Assembly: GCF_000803215.1 (NCBI RefSeq) | Contig: NZ_JSXC01000024.1 | Span: 1-64,000, forward strand | Direction of reading: 5' to 3' | DNA length: 64,000 bases | DNA from: Pectobacterium fontis | Lineage (GTDB): Bacteria > Pseudomonadota > Gammaproteobacteria > Enterobacterales > Enterobacteriaceae | Shown here: piece by piece, positions 46,362 to 57,365 of the stretch | Position numbering within the stretch: the stretch's first letter is position 1 | How the letters are laid out: every line of letters begins with the position of its first letter | The notes under the pieces: model-generated | Seen by the model: the letters and a program-made list of their open reading frames with translations, nothing else | Database searches by the model: none | Told to the model about the DNA's origin: nothing | Program-made: the position numbers and the translations under genes

Positions 46362-48266
46362 TTACTCACTCTCACTACCCGGTGGTGCCGGAGGCGCACT
46401 GGGTAAATCAGTATTATTATCACCCAGCAGGATATGATCGAGAATCTGGCGGGTGATGGTGCCAACGGTCGGGCCTGCCCCGCCATTTTCCAAAATAATC
46501 GACATCGCTACCTTAGGCTCCTTATACGGGGCAAATGCAACCATTAGTTTATGGTCACGCAGATGTTCTGCGATTTTGTGTGCATTATAGGTTTCGTTTT
46601 CTTTCAGGCCAAAAACCTGGGCCGTACCGGATTTTGCTGCAATTTTATAAGGTGCATCATCGAAACTTTTGTGGGCAGTACCGTTAGCGCGATTAGCCAC
46701 GCCATACATACCGTCCTTCGCCACTTCCCAATAGCCAGAGTGGATGTTGCCAATTTGCTGATTCTCGGTCTGTCGGAAAGGCACCATGATGCCATTTTCT
46801 CGCGAGCTATAGAGCAGGTGAGGGGTTTTGACCTGACCGTCGTTGATGAGCGTGACCAGTGCTTTATTCATCTGGATAGGCGTTGCCGTCCAGTAGCCTT
46901 GGCCAATCCCGACCGGAATGGTATCCCCTTGATACCACGGCTTTTTGAATCGCGCTAATTTCCACTCGCGGGTTGGCATATTGCCTCTGCTTTCTTCTGA
47001 AATATCGATACCGGTTCTCTCGCCGTAGCCAAACTTGGTCATCCATTCGGACAGACGGTCGATACCCATGTCATAAGCGACCTGATAGAAGAACGTATCC
47101 GCAGACTCTTCCAGCGATTTGGTGAGATTAAGGCGGCCATGTCCCCATTTTTTCCAGTCACGGAAGCGTTTTTCGGAACCGGGCAATTGCCACCAGCCGG
47201 GGTCGAACAGGCTAGTATTCGTCGTGATAACGCCTGCGGTTAGGGCAGAAACCGCGATATAAGGTTTGACGGTAGAGGCCGGGGGATAAATCCCCTGTGT
47301 TGCCCGATTGATCAACGGACGATTGGGGTCGTTTTGTAATTTTGTATAATTTTTGCTGGAAATACCGTCGACAAACAGATTGGGGTCGTAGCTGGGCGTG
47401 GAAACCATCGCCAGAATACCGCCGTCGCGTGGATTAGTGACGATCACGGCGGCGCGGCTGCCTTCCAGCAGTTTTTCTATGTAGATTTGCAGGCTAAGAT
47501 CCAGCGTCAGATAAATATCTCGCCCAGCTTGCGGTGGCTGTTCGTGGAGTTGGCGGATCACGCGACCACGGTTATTCACTTCAACTTCTTCGTAACCGGG
47601 CTTGCCGTGGAGCAGATCTTCATAATGGCGTTCAATACCCAGTTTACCGATGTCACGCGTGGCGGCGTAATTGGCAATTTTTTCTTCTTTGGTTAGCCGT
47701 TCGACGTCTTTATCGGTGATTTTAGAAACATAGCCGATAACGTGCGTCAGAGCAGAACCATAAGGATAATAGCGGCGTTGATAGCCTTTCACTTCGACGC
47801 CGGGAAAACGGTATTGATTAACGGCAAAACGGGCAACCTGAATCTCATCGAGCCCGGTTTTTACCGGAATAGACGTAAAACGGCGCGAACGCTTGCGCTC
47901 TTTTTCAAAGTTTTCCAGATCGCTGTCGGTCAGATCGACGACGGGACGCAGCGCTTCCAGCGTATCTTTAAGGTTGTCGACTTTGTCCGGCACCAGTTCC
48001 AACTGATAGATGGTGCGGTTTAGCGCCAGCGGAATGCCGTTACGGTCATAGATAATGCCGCGGCTGGGGGCGATAGGAACCAGCTTAATGCGGTTCTCGT
48101 TGGAACGCGTGCGATAGTCATCAACACGCAAAATTTGCAGATGATAAAGATTCGCGACTAATACACCGGAAAGCAGCAAAATGCCGATAAATGCCACCAA
48201 CGCGCGGCGCACGAACAGGGCTGACTCGGCCGTATAATCACGAAAGGGTTTACGTTCTACTTTCAT
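46362..48266 (-). CDS. mrdA: Penicillin-binding protein 2 (MrdA)
   Basis: A 634-residue class B transpeptidase for cell elongation. It has a membrane anchor at about 22-42, a pedestal domain and a transpeptidase domain with STVK (PPASTVKPYIA), SAD (EESADTFF) and KSGT (AAKSGTAQV). A Pro/Ala-rich tail ends the protein. Member of rsfS-rlmH-mrdA-mrdB-rlpA. Confidence 0.97.
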   Translation of the reverse strand: MKVERKPFRDYTAESALFVRRALVAFIGILLLSGVLVANLYHLQILRVDDYRTRSNENRIKLVPIAPSRGIIYDRNGIPLALNRTIYQLELVPDKVDNLKDTLEALRPVVDLTDSDLENFEKERKRSRRFTSIPVKTGLDEIQVARFAVNQYRFPGVEVKGYQRRYYPYGSALTHVIGYVSKITDKDVERLTKEEKIANYAATRDIGKLGIERHYEDLLHGKPGYEEVEVNNRGRVIRQLHEQPPQAGRDIYLTLDLSLQIYIEKLLEGSRAAVIVTNPRDGGILAMVSTPSYDPNLFVDGISSKNYTKLQNDPNRPLINRATQGIYPPASTVKPYIAVSALTAGVITTNTSLFDPGWWQLPGSEKRFRDWKKWGHGRLNLTKSLEESADTFFYQVAYDMGIDRLSEWMTKFGYGERTGIDISEESRGNMPTREWKLARFKKPWYQGDTIPVGIGQGYWTATPIQMNKALVTLINDGQVKTPHLLYSSRENGIMVPFRQTENQQIGNIHSGYWEVAKDGMYGVANRANGTAHKSFDDAPYKIAAKSGTAQVFGLKENETYNAHKIAEHLRDHKLMVAFAPYKEPKVAMSIILENGGAGPTVGTITRQILDHILLGDNNTDLPSAPPAPPGSESE

Positions 48267-48299
48267 CCAGCACTATTTCACATATTTCATCGTATCGCC

Positions 48300-48770
48300 T
48301 TACTCCCGATGGTAAGGGTGATTAGTCGTAATGCTCCATGCACGATACAGACTTTCCGCCACCAGTACACGAACCAGCGGGTGTGGCAACGTTAATGGCG
48401 AGAGCGACCAGCTTTGCTCCGCTGCGGCTTTGCATTCCGGCGAAAGCCCCTCAGGCCCACCAATCAGTAAACTGACATCGCGCCCATCTTGTTTCCAGCG
48501 CTCCAGTTGTTGCGCCAGTTGCGGTGTTTCCCAGCGCGTACCTGGAATATCCAGTGTCACAATGCGGTTGCCTTTGCCTACCGCAGCCAGCATTTGTTCG
48601 CCTTCGCGCTCTAGAATGCGTTTGATATCTGCATTTTTACCCCGCTTCCCCGCCGGAATTTCGAGTAATTCGAAAGGCATGTCTTTCGGGAAGCGTCGCA
48701 GATAATCAGTGAAACCAGTCTGCACCCAGTCGGGCATTTTGGTGCCAACGGCGACCAGTTGCAGTTTCAT
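48300..48770 (-). CDS. rlmH: 23S rRNA pseudouridine-1915 methyltransferase RlmH
   Basis: A 156-residue SPOUT methyltransferase acting on m3-pseudouridine-1915 of 23S rRNA on whole ribosomes. The knot motif is [15 protein letters not shown] with [17 protein letters not shown] near the end. Start [15 protein letters not shown] is used; the frame goes 19 codons further upstream inside rsfS. Starts 1 bp after the rsfS stop. Confidence 0.97.
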   Translation of the reverse strand: MKLQLVAVGTKMPDWVQTGFTDYLRRFPKDMPFELLEIPAGKRGKNADIKRILEREGEQMLAAVGKGNRIVTLDIPGTRWETPQLAQQLERWKQDGRDVSLLIGGPEGLSPECKAAAEQSWSLSPLTLPHPLVRVLVAESLYRAWSITTNHPYHRE

Positions 48771-48771
48771 A

Positions 48772-49089
48772 CTAGCTCCACAGTTTTTCCAACTCGTACA
48801 ACTGGCGGCTTTCTTCTTGCATGACATGAACCATCACATCACCCAAATCAACAACCACCCAATCTGCGGCGCTTTCGCCTTCAACACCAAGTGGGATCAG
48901 ACCCGCAGCGCGTGAAGATTGTACGACGTGATCGGCAATAGACGCGACATGGCGCGTAGAGGTGCCCGTACAGATCACCATGTAATCCGTGATACTGGAT
49001 TTACCCTGAACGTTGAGTGCAACGATATCCTGGGCTTTTAAGTCATCGACTTTATCAATAACGAAATCTTGGAGTGCTTGACCTTGCAA
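48772..49089 (-). CDS. rsfS: Ribosomal silencing factor RsfS, TTG start
   Basis: A 105-residue protein that binds uL14 of the large subunit and blocks subunit joining in stationary phase. [21 protein letters not shown] matches E. coli RsfS. The start codon is TTG with GAGGGGGA just upstream. In E. coli cobC lies between nadD and rsfS; here that gene is missing and 194 bp of non-coding DNA remain. Confidence 0.96.
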   Translation of the reverse strand: MQGQALQDFVIDKVDDLKAQDIVALNVQGKSSITDYMVICTGTSTRHVASIADHVVQSSRAAGLIPLGVEGESAADWVVVDLGDVMVHVMQEESRQLYELEKLWS

Positions 49090-49283
49090 AGGTTCCCCCT
49101 CAATGGCGTTCTGTCAGCAATTGACGGACGCGTGTAGCGCTGAATGGTATAGGAAAAAGGTAAATCACCGAGTAATTGCCGAGAATTTCCGCTTTTCTCA
49201 GTGATTGAAACCAGCCGCGGAGTATATCACGCACTTTTGCCGAGTGGTACAAAGCCCGGGGCTGATGGACGGGAAAACCTGCG

Positions 49284-49943
49284 CTATTGATACAGGCTGT
49301 GCTCGTTGATGTAGCTGAGCACGGTGGGAGGTAATAAATCGTGACAGTCCAGACCTTGCTGACGTCGCTGACGAATTTCCGTTGCGGAAATCGTGACCAG
49401 TGGTGTATCTGCCAAAAAAATCCGACCGTGCGGCTGCTGGTGAAGATCATTCGGCGTGTGCGTCAGATGATCGTTCAGCCATTGCTGTCGTTCGGGGGTT
49501 TCCAGCGTCGAACGATAACCGGGACGCGCGCACACCAGCAGATGACAGACGCTGAGCAGATCCTGCCAGCGGTGCCAATGGTGTAGCGTCAGCAGCGAGT
49601 CTTGCCCGATGATAAAGCCTAATGGCGCATCAGCGCCTTTTTCAGCCCGCAGGGCTTCCAGCGTATCTATGGTGTAGGATGGCGTTTGCCGTTGTAGCTC
49701 ACGATCGTCCACGCTAAATAGCGGATTGCCTTCAACGGCCAGTTCAGCCATATGGCAGCGCTGTCGGGAACTGGCTTCGGGCTGTTGTCGATGTGGTGGA
49801 ACATTATTGGGCATCAGAACGACCTGCGTCAGCCCCACACGTTTTGCCAGTGCCGTTACTGGCCGCAGGTGGCCGTAATGAATCGGGTCGAACGTGCCGC
49901 CAAAAAATGCGGTCAACGATGATGTAGCGGGGGAGCTATTCAG
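49284..49943 (-). CDS. nadD: Nicotinate-nucleotide adenylyltransferase NadD, CTG start
   Basis: A roughly 219-residue enzyme making nicotinate adenine dinucleotide from NaMN and [15 protein letters not shown] holds the nucleotidyltransferase HxGH; the second site is [10 protein letters not shown]. There is no ATG: GGAGG sits 7 nt before a CTG at 49943, whose last two bases start the holA TGA stop. A GTG at 49973 has no ribosome-binding site and a TTG nearer the core would give a shorter protein. The CTG start is therefore the best supported. Coupled with holA. Confidence 0.9.
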   Translation of the reverse strand: MNSSPATSSLTAFFGGTFDPIHYGHLRPVTALAKRVGLTQVVLMPNNVPPHRQQPEASSRQRCHMAELAVEGNPLFSVDDRELQRQTPSYTIDTLEALRAEKGADAPLGFIIGQDSLLTLHHWHRWQDLLSVCHLLVCARPGYRSTLETPERQQWLNDHLTHTPNDLHQQPHGRIFLADTPLVTISATEIRQRRQQGLDCHDLLPPTVLSYINEHSLYQ

Positions 49944-50965
49944 ATGAATGCCTCCGGTAAGGCTTTGCCGCACAGCAACATGGCAAGGGATTCAAGTTCA
50001 GCCCAAACGGGCTGACCGTAGTCTTGTTTTAGCGTTATTTCCACCTGCGTCAGCAATCGTACGGCCTGCTGTAGCTGTTGCAGAGAAAGCCGCTGTAGTG
50101 CCTGAGTCAGCAGCTCACGCCGGTTTTGCCACACTTTATGCTGGTCGAATAGCGTACGCAGCGGTGTGTCTGACATGCGCCGTTTCAGCGTCAACAGTTG
50201 CAGCAGTTCACGCTGTAGCGTGCGCAGCAAAATGACGGGTTCACAGTCTTCCTGTTGTAACTGCTGCAAAATGTGCCAGGCGCGTTTGCCTTTGCCTGCC
50301 AGCAGCGCATCAAGCCAATGGAATGGAGTGAAATGCGCGGCATCATTGACGGCGCTTTCCACGCGCGGCAGCGTCAGCTTGCCATCGGGATAGAGCAGCG
50401 ACAGCCGCTCTAAGGCCTGTGACAGCGCGAGAAGGTTGCCTTCATAGCAATAACAAATGAGCTGTGTAGCCTGTTCATCCAGCGTCAGCTTCATGGCTTT
50501 GGCGCGCTGGGTAACCCAGCGGGGAAGCTGTGCCTGTTCCGGCGTCAGGCAATTGATATAGACGCTGTTTTGTGCCAATGCCTTGAACCAGGCGCTGTTC
50601 TCCTGCGCTTTGGTTAGCTTATGACCGCGCAGAATCAGCAAAATATCGGGATGTAATAATCCAGAAAGCTTGACCAGATTTTCACTCATCGCGGCATTCG
50701 GGCCGTTTTCCGGCATAACCAGCAAGAGTGACTGACGGGAGGCAAACAGGCTGAGTGCCTGACAGGTGCTAAAAACTGCATCCCAATCGGTATGCGGATC
50801 CAGCATGAAGCTGAAATGTTCGCTGAAGTCGTGCTGTTGAGCGACCTGTTTGATGCTATCGAGACTTTCCTGTAGCAGGAGCGGGTCTGAACCAAAGACC
50901 AAATAACAACCGCGCAGCCCCTCATGGAGCTGCGCGGTGAGTTGTTCAGGATAAAGACGAATCAT
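49940..50965 (-). CDS. holA: DNA polymerase III delta subunit HolA
   Basis: A 341-residue clamp-loader subunit that opens the beta clamp. [36 protein letters not shown] matches E. coli HolA in its first 20 residues and beyond; the AAA+-like domains are about 20-140 and 140-210, and a collar helical domain follows. ATG overlaps the lptE stop by 4 bp. Confidence 0.96.
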   Translation of the reverse strand: MIRLYPEQLTAQLHEGLRGCYLVFGSDPLLLQESLDSIKQVAQQHDFSEHFSFMLDPHTDWDAVFSTCQALSLFASRQSLLLVMPENGPNAAMSENLVKLSGLLHPDILLILRGHKLTKAQENSAWFKALAQNSVYINCLTPEQAQLPRWVTQRAKAMKLTLDEQATQLICYCYEGNLLALSQALERLSLLYPDGKLTLPRVESAVNDAAHFTPFHWLDALLAGKGKRAWHILQQLQQEDCEPVILLRTLQRELLQLLTLKRRMSDTPLRTLFDQHKVWQNRRELLTQALQRLSLQQLQQAVRLLTQVEITLKQDYGQPVWAELESLAMLLCGKALPEAFI

Positions 50966-51516
50966 GAACGCTTGGCGGAAGCGGTTGAATCGGTAGAGTG
51001 CAACCGATTTTCGGCTTCCTGACTGCCGTTGATGGTGAGTAATTTACGCACCAACTGCTGGGCAGCCTGCTCACGCATTTCCTGACGGACGATATCCTGT
51101 TCGGCATCTTTTGCCAGTGCAGCCAGCGGGTTATCAAAGAACGTGCGGAACACCGTCACGTTGAGCGGATAAATGTCGTCACCTGGCATCAGCACCTGCG
51201 CCTGCAACGTCAGCACCATCTGGTATTCCGCTGTTTTACCGTCCTGAAAAATAGAGACGGTATTGCGTGTTTCGCTCGAACCTAATACCCGCAAAGACGG
51301 GATATCCTGACGCGTCGCATCATCAACGATTTTCACATCGCTCAGGCGAAGCTGCTCGCGTACCGCACGAGTGAGCGGGCCATAAGGGTCACTGCTGTCT
51401 AGCACCAGTGTTTGTAACTGCGCTGGCACTTGTGTGGTGCCACGCAGGTGAAAACCGCAGCCAGCGGTGATTAACACCGCTAGCCCCAGCAACAACGTAA
51501 ATAGACGATGCCGCAC
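50962..51516 (-). CDS. lptE: LPS assembly lipoprotein LptE
   Basis: A 184-residue outer-membrane lipoprotein that plugs LptD for LPS insertion. Lipobox ITAGC at 16-20, then [17 protein letters not shown]. Starts 14 bp after leuS, keeping the leuS-lptE-holA-nadD order of E. coli. Confidence 0.96.
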   Translation of the reverse strand: MRHRLFTLLLGLAVLITAGCGFHLRGTTQVPAQLQTLVLDSSDPYGPLTRAVREQLRLSDVKIVDDATRQDIPSLRVLGSSETRNTVSIFQDGKTAEYQMVLTLQAQVLMPGDDIYPLNVTVFRTFFDNPLAALAKDAEQDIVRQEMREQAAQQLVRKLLTINGSQEAENRLHSTDSTASAKRS

Positions 51517-51530
51517 AGTTCCTCCTTGCC

Positions 51531-54113
51531 TTAACCCACAACCAGGTTAAGCAGTTTGCCAGGGACATAAATCACTTTACGAACTGTGACGCCGTCCAGA
51601 TATTTCGCGACCAGTGGTTCCTGAGCGGCGCGTTCGCGAACCTGTTCTTCACTCGCATCCGCGGCCACAGTAATTTTACCACGTACTTTACCGTTAACCT
51701 GAACGACGACCAGTTTGGAATCTTCTACCATCGCATTCTCATCGGCAACTGGCCAAGGCGCAGTATCGATATCGCCTTCACCTTGCAGCGCTTGCCACAA
51801 AGTAAAGCAGACGTGCGGCGTGAAGGGATAGAGCATACGCACAACGGCCAGTAGCGTTTCCTGCGTCAGCGCACGATCCTGCTCGCTGTCCTGTGCGGCT
51901 TTCGCCAACTTGTTCATCAGTTCCATGATGGCAGCGATCGCGGTGTTGAAGGTCTGGCGACGGCCAATATCATCGGTCACTTTAGCGATAGTTTTGTGCA
52001 GATCGCGGCGCAGTGATTTCTGGTCTTCCGTCAGCGTGGCGACATTCAGCGCTGCGACGGCACCTTTCTCGGTGTGTTCAAAGACTTGTTTCCAGACGCG
52101 CTTCAGGAAGCGGTTTGCACCTTCTACGCCGGATTCCTGCCATTCCAACGTCATTTCCGCCGGAGAAGCAAACATCATGAACAAGCGAACGGTATCTGCA
52201 CCGTATTTCTCTACCATGACCTGCGGGTCGATGCCGTTGTTTTTAGACTTCGACATTTTACTCATGCCCGCATAGACCACGTCACGGCCTTCGTTATCTA
52301 CGGCTTTGACGATGCGTCCTTTTTCATCACGATCAACGGTAACGTCGATGGGAGAAACCCAGATACGCTCGCCGTTATTACCCAGATAATAGAAGGCATC
52401 GGCCAGCACCATACCCTGACACAGCAGGCGTTTGGCGGGTTCATCAGATGTCACCAAGCCAGCATCGCGCATCAGTTTGTGGAAGAAGCGGAAGTACATC
52501 AGGTGCATGATGGCGTGTTCGATACCACCAACGTATTGGTCAACGGGCAGCCAGTAGTTGGCAGCAGCCGGATCCAGCATCCCCTGATCGTACTGCGGGC
52601 AGGTGTAACGCGCGTAGTACCAGGACGATTCCATAAAGGTGTCGAACGTGTCGGTTTCACGCAGCGCAGGCTGACCGTTAACGGTAGTTTTCGCCCATTC
52701 CGGGTTAGATTTCAATGGGCTGGTGATACCATCCATTACAACATCTTCCGGTAGGATCACCGGCAGTTGATCTTCCGGTGTAGGAATGACCGTTCCGTCT
52801 TCCAGTGTCACCATTGGAATTGGCGCGCCCCAGTAGCGCTGACGGGAAACGCCCCAGTCACGCAGGCGGTAGTTGACCTTACGTTCGCCAATACCTTTTT
52901 CTACCAACTTATCGGCAATCGCATTGAAGGCGGCATCGAAATCCAGGCCATCAAATTCGCCAGAATTGAACAGTTGACCTTTCTCTGTCATCGCTTCTGT
53001 GGATAGGTCAGGCTCGCTGCCATCAGTATTCAAAATAACTGGTTTGATGGACAGACCGTATTTAGTGGCGAATTCCCAATCGCGCTGGTCGTGGCCTGGA
53101 ACGGCCATCACTGCGCCCGTACCGTATTCCATCAGGACGAAGTTAGCGACCCAGATAGCGACTTTCTCACCGTTCAGAGGATGAATCGCATACAGACCGG
53201 TCGCGATGCCTTTTTTCTCCATCGTCGCCATATCAGCTTCAGCGACTTTGGTATTACGGCATTCGGCAATAAAATCGGCCAGTGCCGGGTTAGTGGCGGC
53301 AGCTTGTGCGGCGAGAGGGTGGCCTGCGGCAACGGCCACGTAGGTCACGCCCATAAACGTATCCGGGCGCGTAGTATAGACGGTCAGTTTCTCTGCGCTG
53401 TCCACCACGTCAAAGGTGATCTCTACGCCTTCAGAACGACCAATCCAGTTACGCTGCATGGTTTTGACCTGTTCAGGCCAGCTTTCCAGCGTATCCAGAT
53501 CGTTCAGCAATTGGTCTGCATAAGCGGTGATTTTGATAAACCATTGCGGAATCTCTTTGCGTTCAACTTTGGTGTCGCAGCGCCAGCAGCAGCCATCAAT
53601 AACCTGTTCGTTCGCCAGCACCGTCTGGTCGTTCGGGCACCAGTTAACGGCAGAGGTTTTTTTATACACCAGACCTTTTTCATACAGTTTGGTGAAGAAC
53701 CACTGTTCCCAACGATAGTAGTCTGGTTTACAGGTTGCGACTTCGCGATCCCAGTCATAGCCAAAGCCCAGCAGTTTGAGCTGGTTTTTCATGTAATCAA
53801 TGTTGGCGTATGTCCAGGGGGCGGGAGCGGTGTTGTTTTTGACCGCAGCACCTTCAGCAGGCAGGCCAAACGCATCCCACCCTATTGGTTGCAGAACGTT
53901 TTTACCCAGCATGCGCTGATAACGAGAGATCACGTCGCCGATGGTGTAGTTACGGACGTGGCCCATATGTAGTCGGCCAGAAGGGTAAGGCAGCATGGAG
54001 AGGCAATAGTATTTTTCCTTGCCAGGCTGTTCGGTAACTTTAAATGTCTGCTTCTCTTGCCAGTGAAGCTGGACATCCGCTTCTATCTCTTCTGGGCGGT
54101 ATTGCTCTTGCAT
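51531..54113 (-). CDS. leuS: Leucyl-tRNA synthetase LeuS
   Basis: An 860-residue class I synthetase. HIGH-type motif [14 protein letters not shown] (near 42), zinc-like CxxC pairs in [13 protein letters not shown], the CP1 editing domain (about 220-410, with TTRPDTFMG) and KMSKS in [11 protein letters not shown] (near 619). C-terminal anticodon and LeuS-specific domains are complete. First gene of leuS-lptE-holA-nadD. Confidence 0.98.
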   Translation of the reverse strand: MQEQYRPEEIEADVQLHWQEKQTFKVTEQPGKEKYYCLSMLPYPSGRLHMGHVRNYTIGDVISRYQRMLGKNVLQPIGWDAFGLPAEGAAVKNNTAPAPWTYANIDYMKNQLKLLGFGYDWDREVATCKPDYYRWEQWFFTKLYEKGLVYKKTSAVNWCPNDQTVLANEQVIDGCCWRCDTKVERKEIPQWFIKITAYADQLLNDLDTLESWPEQVKTMQRNWIGRSEGVEITFDVVDSAEKLTVYTTRPDTFMGVTYVAVAAGHPLAAQAAATNPALADFIAECRNTKVAEADMATMEKKGIATGLYAIHPLNGEKVAIWVANFVLMEYGTGAVMAVPGHDQRDWEFATKYGLSIKPVILNTDGSEPDLSTEAMTEKGQLFNSGEFDGLDFDAAFNAIADKLVEKGIGERKVNYRLRDWGVSRQRYWGAPIPMVTLEDGTVIPTPEDQLPVILPEDVVMDGITSPLKSNPEWAKTTVNGQPALRETDTFDTFMESSWYYARYTCPQYDQGMLDPAAANYWLPVDQYVGGIEHAIMHLMYFRFFHKLMRDAGLVTSDEPAKRLLCQGMVLADAFYYLGNNGERIWVSPIDVTVDRDEKGRIVKAVDNEGRDVVYAGMSKMSKSKNNGIDPQVMVEKYGADTVRLFMMFASPAEMTLEWQESGVEGANRFLKRVWKQVFEHTEKGAVAALNVATLTEDQKSLRRDLHKTIAKVTDDIGRRQTFNTAIAAIMELMNKLAKAAQDSEQDRALTQETLLAVVRMLYPFTPHVCFTLWQALQGEGDIDTAPWPVADENAMVEDSKLVVVQVNGKVRGKITVAADASEEQVRERAAQEPLVAKYLDGVTVRKVIYVPGKLLNLVVG

Positions 54114-54422
54114 GGCTGCCAGGGGTCCTGTTTAGTGGAGAATCGCTACGTGAGTAGCCTGTTCTGATTCATAACAAAAGATCCGCATAGCATAGCGATA
54201 AGCGGCGCGGTCAACAACACCCTATACCCGGCTGGGGAATATTTCTAATTGCTAAACGATAGACTGCGAGCTGCTGCGCAAATTAGCGACAATCCACCAG
54301 AAAAATGGAAAAAATAATCTAAAATAGAGGGAGATAGACAATGTAGCGATTTGTAGCATGCCGTACCAGACGGCGAATCGTCGTTCTTTATCACCTTTCA
54401 CCCCGCCTATTCAGGAGGAAGC
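54114..54422. other. Divergent control region leuS / ybeL
   Basis: Nothing beyond promoters is recognisable. The ybeL ribosome-binding site (CAGGAGGAAGC before ATG) is strong. No T-box or attenuator for leuS was seen. Confidence 0.5.
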
Positions 54423-54905
54423 ATGAATAAACTAGCCCACTATTACCGCGATTTAATGGCTTCAGTGACGGCTCGGCTAAACAACGGTGAACGCGATCTC
54501 GATAGTCTGGTGCAGAGCGCCCGTAAAACGTTGCAGGACGGCACGGAGCTGACGCAGAAAGAAATCGATCAGGTTATTCAGGCTGTTCAGCGCGATCTTG
54601 AAGAGTTTGCTCGTAGCTATAATGAAAGTCAGGATGCATTCACCGACAGCGTTTTTATGCGCGTCATTAAGGAAAGCCTGTGGCAGGAACTGGCGGATAT
54701 CACGGATAAAACGCAGTTGGAGTGGCGTGAGATTTTTAAAGATGTGAATCATCACGGGGTGTATCACAGCGGTGAGGTGGTGGGGTTAGGCAATCTGGTG
54801 TGTGAGAACTGTCATCACCATATTGCTTTCTACACGCCGGAGGTATTACCTCATTGCCCCAAATGCTCGCATGACCTATTCCATCGCCAGCCATTTCAGC
54901 CGTAG
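54423..54905 (+). CDS. ybeL: Zinc-ribbon DUF1451 protein YbeL
   Basis: A 160-residue protein with a helical N-terminal region (about 1-100) and a C-terminal zinc ribbon CENCHHHIAFYTPEVLPHCPKC. It matches E. coli YbeL; function unknown. Divergent from leuS and convergent with gltL, with a shared terminator. Confidence 0.93.
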   Translation: MNKLAHYYRDLMASVTARLNNGERDLDSLVQSARKTLQDGTELTQKEIDQVIQAVQRDLEEFARSYNESQDAFTDSVFMRVIKESLWQELADITDKTQLEWREIFKDVNHHGVYHSGEVVGLGNLVCENCHHHIAFYTPEVLPHCPKCSHDLFHRQPFQP

Positions 54906-54969
54906 GCTACCTAAATAGAAACGGTGTTGTGGAAACCCATTACCACCGCTCGACGCGCTTTGTCAGTCC

Positions 54970-54993
54970 AAAGCGTGCCTTGCGGCACGCTTT
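54970..54993. terminator. Bidirectional terminator, ybeL / gltL
   Basis: A perfect 10-bp stem AAAGCGTGCC/GGCACGCTTT with a TTGC loop, 65 bp after ybeL and 10 bp before the gltL stop. Confidence 0.88.
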
Positions 54994-55002
54994 ATCTGAG
55001 CA

Positions 55003-55728
55003 TTAATGCAGGATTTTCGCCAGGAAGTCTTTCGCGCGTTCGGACTGTGGATTATTGAAGAAATCATCCTTACGGGTGTCTTCAACAATTTTTCCCTCAT
55101 CCATAAAGATCACGCGGTGTGCCACTTTACGGGCAAAGCCCATCTCATGGGTGACAACCATCATGGTCATACCTTCCTGTGCCAATTCAACCATGACGTC
55201 CAGCACTTCGTTGATCATTTCTGGATCGAGTGCGGATGTCGGTTCGTCAAATAGCATGGCGATAGGATCCATACACAACGCGCGGGCGATGGCGACACGC
55301 TGTTGCTGACCGCCGGAAAGTTGCCCCGGAAATTTGTTGGCATGTGCCGCTAGCCCAACACGTTCCAGCAACTTCTGTGCTTTCACTTTGGCGTCTTCAC
55401 GCTTACGTTTTAGCACTTTTACCTGCGCGAGCGTCAGGTTTTCGATAATCGACAGATGCGGGAACAGTTCAAAGTGCTGGAAGACCATCCCGACTTTGGA
55501 ACGTAACTGAGCCAGATTGGTTTTTTTATCGTTAACGACAATACCGTTGACGGTAATTTCACCTTTTTGGATCGGCTCCAGACCGTTTACGGTTTTGATC
55601 AGGGTTGATTTACCGGAACCAGAAGGCCCGCAGACGACCACGACTTCACCTTTTTTGACTTCTGTAGAGCAGTCGGTGAGTACCTGAAATTGGCCGTACC
55701 ATTTAGAAATATTTTTCAGGGAAATCAT
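55003..55728 (-). CDS. gltL: Glutamate/aspartate ABC transporter ATPase GltL
   Basis: A 241-residue ATPase. Walker [10 protein letters not shown], signature [15 protein letters not shown] and Walker [14 protein letters not shown] are present. The start ATG overlaps the gltK stop (TGATG); the upstream TTG is not used. Powers import of glutamate and aspartate through GltJK. Confidence 0.96.
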   Translation of the reverse strand: MISLKNISKWYGQFQVLTDCSTEVKKGEVVVVCGPSGSGKSTLIKTVNGLEPIQKGEITVNGIVVNDKKTNLAQLRSKVGMVFQHFELFPHLSIIENLTLAQVKVLKRKREDAKVKAQKLLERVGLAAHANKFPGQLSGGQQQRVAIARALCMDPIAMLFDEPTSALDPEMINEVLDVMVELAQEGMTMMVVTHEMGFARKVAHRVIFMDEGKIVEDTRKDDFFNNPQSERAKDFLAKILH

Positions 55729-56402
55729 CAAACCGTCCTTTTTTTCAGGTAACTGACCAGCATTGAGGCTGTAATGCTGAAGATAAAATAAATGAATCCG
55801 GCAAACAGAATCATTTCAACTTGTGTTCCGTCACGCTCGCCAATGGTTGAGGCGGTACGGAAGAAATCAGCGAGGCTGAGCACGTAAACCAGTGAGGTAT
55901 CCTGGAACAGAACAATCCCTTGCGTCAGCAGCAATGGCACCATCGCGCGGAATGCCTGCGGCAGAATAACCAGTTTCATGGATTGCCAGTGGGTCATACC
56001 TAGTGCTAACGCGGCGGAGGATTGGCCGCGCGATATACTGAGGATACCTGCACGAATAATTTCAGAATAATAGGCTGCCTCGAACAGCGAGAAGGCTACC
56101 ATAGCTGAAATCAGTCGAATATCGGTTTTCGGCGATAGCCCAAGCACATTTTGTAATAAGCTAGGAACCACCAGATAGAACCATAGCAGTACCATGACGA
56201 GAGGAACGGAACGGAACAGGTTCACATACAGTTTGGCGAACCAACTAATAGGCTTTATCGGAGACAGGCGCATTACCGCCAGAACCGTACCCCAAACAAT
56301 GCCAAATACCACTGCCGTCAGCGTAATTTTAAGTGTAACGACCATCCCCTGAATCAGGTACGGCATGCTTGGCCCAATTGAGCTCCAGTCAAATTCATAC
56401 AT
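55728..56402 (-). CDS. gltK: Glutamate/aspartate permease GltK
   Basis: A 224-residue polar amino acid permease (HisMQ family) with five membrane segments and the EAA-loop motif [21 protein letters not shown] region coupling to GltL (first 20 residues of it). Three bases separate it from gltJ. Confidence 0.95.
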   Translation of the reverse strand: MYEFDWSSIGPSMPYLIQGMVVTLKITLTAVVFGIVWGTVLAVMRLSPIKPISWFAKLYVNLFRSVPLVMVLLWFYLVVPSLLQNVLGLSPKTDIRLISAMVAFSLFEAAYYSEIIRAGILSISRGQSSAALALGMTHWQSMKLVILPQAFRAMVPLLLTQGIVLFQDTSLVYVLSLADFFRTASTIGERDGTQVEMILFAGFIYFIFSITASMLVSYLKKRTV

Positions 56403-56405
56403 GAT

Positions 56406-57146
56406 TTATTTGCTCCCCATATTGCCCGGCAAACGGGTTTTCCGCTCAACGACCTGCATAATCAACATAATGATGGCATTGATACCAACGTACGCCAGTG
56501 TGATGGCAGTAAAGGATTCATACGCATGAGCAGAATAATCCAGCAGTTTGCCTGCCTGTGCCGCCATATCAACCAGACCAATAGTAGAAGCGATAGCCGA
56601 GTTTTTGACGAGGTTCAGCATCTCTGATGTTAACGGCGGAACAATCACGCGATACGCATTAGGCAGTAGCACGTAGCGATAGGTTTGCGGTAGCGTCAGG
56701 CCCATCGCTAGCCCGGCAGCTTTCTGTCCACGAGGTAACGATTGAATTCCGGCGCGCACCTGCTCACAAACGCGTGCTGCGGTGAAAAGCCCCAGACAAA
56801 TCATGGATGACAAAAAGAACTGAATGTTCGGATCTAGCTCGGCTTTAAACCACATACCGATGTTGACGGGAAGCAGTTCGGGAACCACGAGATACCAGGC
56901 AAAGAACTGGACAATCAGTGGAACATTGCGAAATAGTTCGACGTAACAAGTACCAATACTCGCAATAAAGCGGTTCGGGACGGTACGCAGGATTCCAAAT
57001 AAAGAACCAATGAGAAAGGCGATAATCCAGGCGCAGATAGATAATGTGACGGTGACTTGCAGACCGGACAGAATCCACCCGAGGTAGGTTGTGTTGCCGA
57101 AGGGGGCTGCTTGTAGAAATATGCCCCAGTTCCAATCTATTGACAT
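56406..57146 (-). CDS. gltJ: Glutamate/aspartate permease GltJ
   Basis: A 246-residue HisMQ-family permease, partner of GltK, with EAA-loop region GLAMGLTLPQTYRYVLLPNA. It is preceded by the structured 219-bp gap after gltI, where an intrinsic terminator should reduce read-through, giving more GltI than membrane subunits. Confidence 0.95.
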   Translation of the reverse strand: MSIDWNWGIFLQAAPFGNTTYLGWILSGLQVTVTLSICAWIIAFLIGSLFGILRTVPNRFIASIGTCYVELFRNVPLIVQFFAWYLVVPELLPVNIGMWFKAELDPNIQFFLSSMICLGLFTAARVCEQVRAGIQSLPRGQKAAGLAMGLTLPQTYRYVLLPNAYRVIVPPLTSEMLNLVKNSAIASTIGLVDMAAQAGKLLDYSAHAYESFTAITLAYVGINAIIMLIMQVVERKTRLPGNMGSK

Positions 57147-57159
57147 AACGAACTCCGGT

Positions 57160-57365
57160 AAAAAAAGGGTAGCGAAGCTACCCTGAAGATTGATGAGCGG
57201 CCATATTCCCGTTCTGTTTCAAACTACAGGTATATTGTTTGTTTTCCTGTTTATCGAAATTTCTCGGGGCAACATGTGATGGGGAACGACCATCACATGC
57301 CTGTCTGTCCTGCCACGAATCAGCAATCAGAGGGCAGATGGCTCTGCCCTTATTCTCATTATTAA
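57160..57365 (-). ncRNA. sroC: Structured gltI-gltJ spacer, SroC-like sRNA candidate
   Basis: On the minus strand the spacer has three perfect stems: AGGGCAGA/TCTGCCCT (57331-57350) right after the gltI stop, CATGTGATGG/CCATCACATG (57273-57299), and the terminator GGGTAGC-TTC-GCTACCC with a seven-T tail (57160-57183). In E. coli and Salmonella SroC is cut from exactly this spacer. Sequence identity with SroC could not be checked, so the call rests on position and structure. Confidence 0.6.

Noticed and set aside
49100-49450. 116-codon frame where cobC would be in E. coli
   Set aside because: No similarity to CobC, overlaps nadD; the spacer looks non-coding.
53091-53972. 293-codon open frame on the plus strand
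   Set aside because: Antisense shadow of leuS; composition is that of a reversed GC-biased gene.
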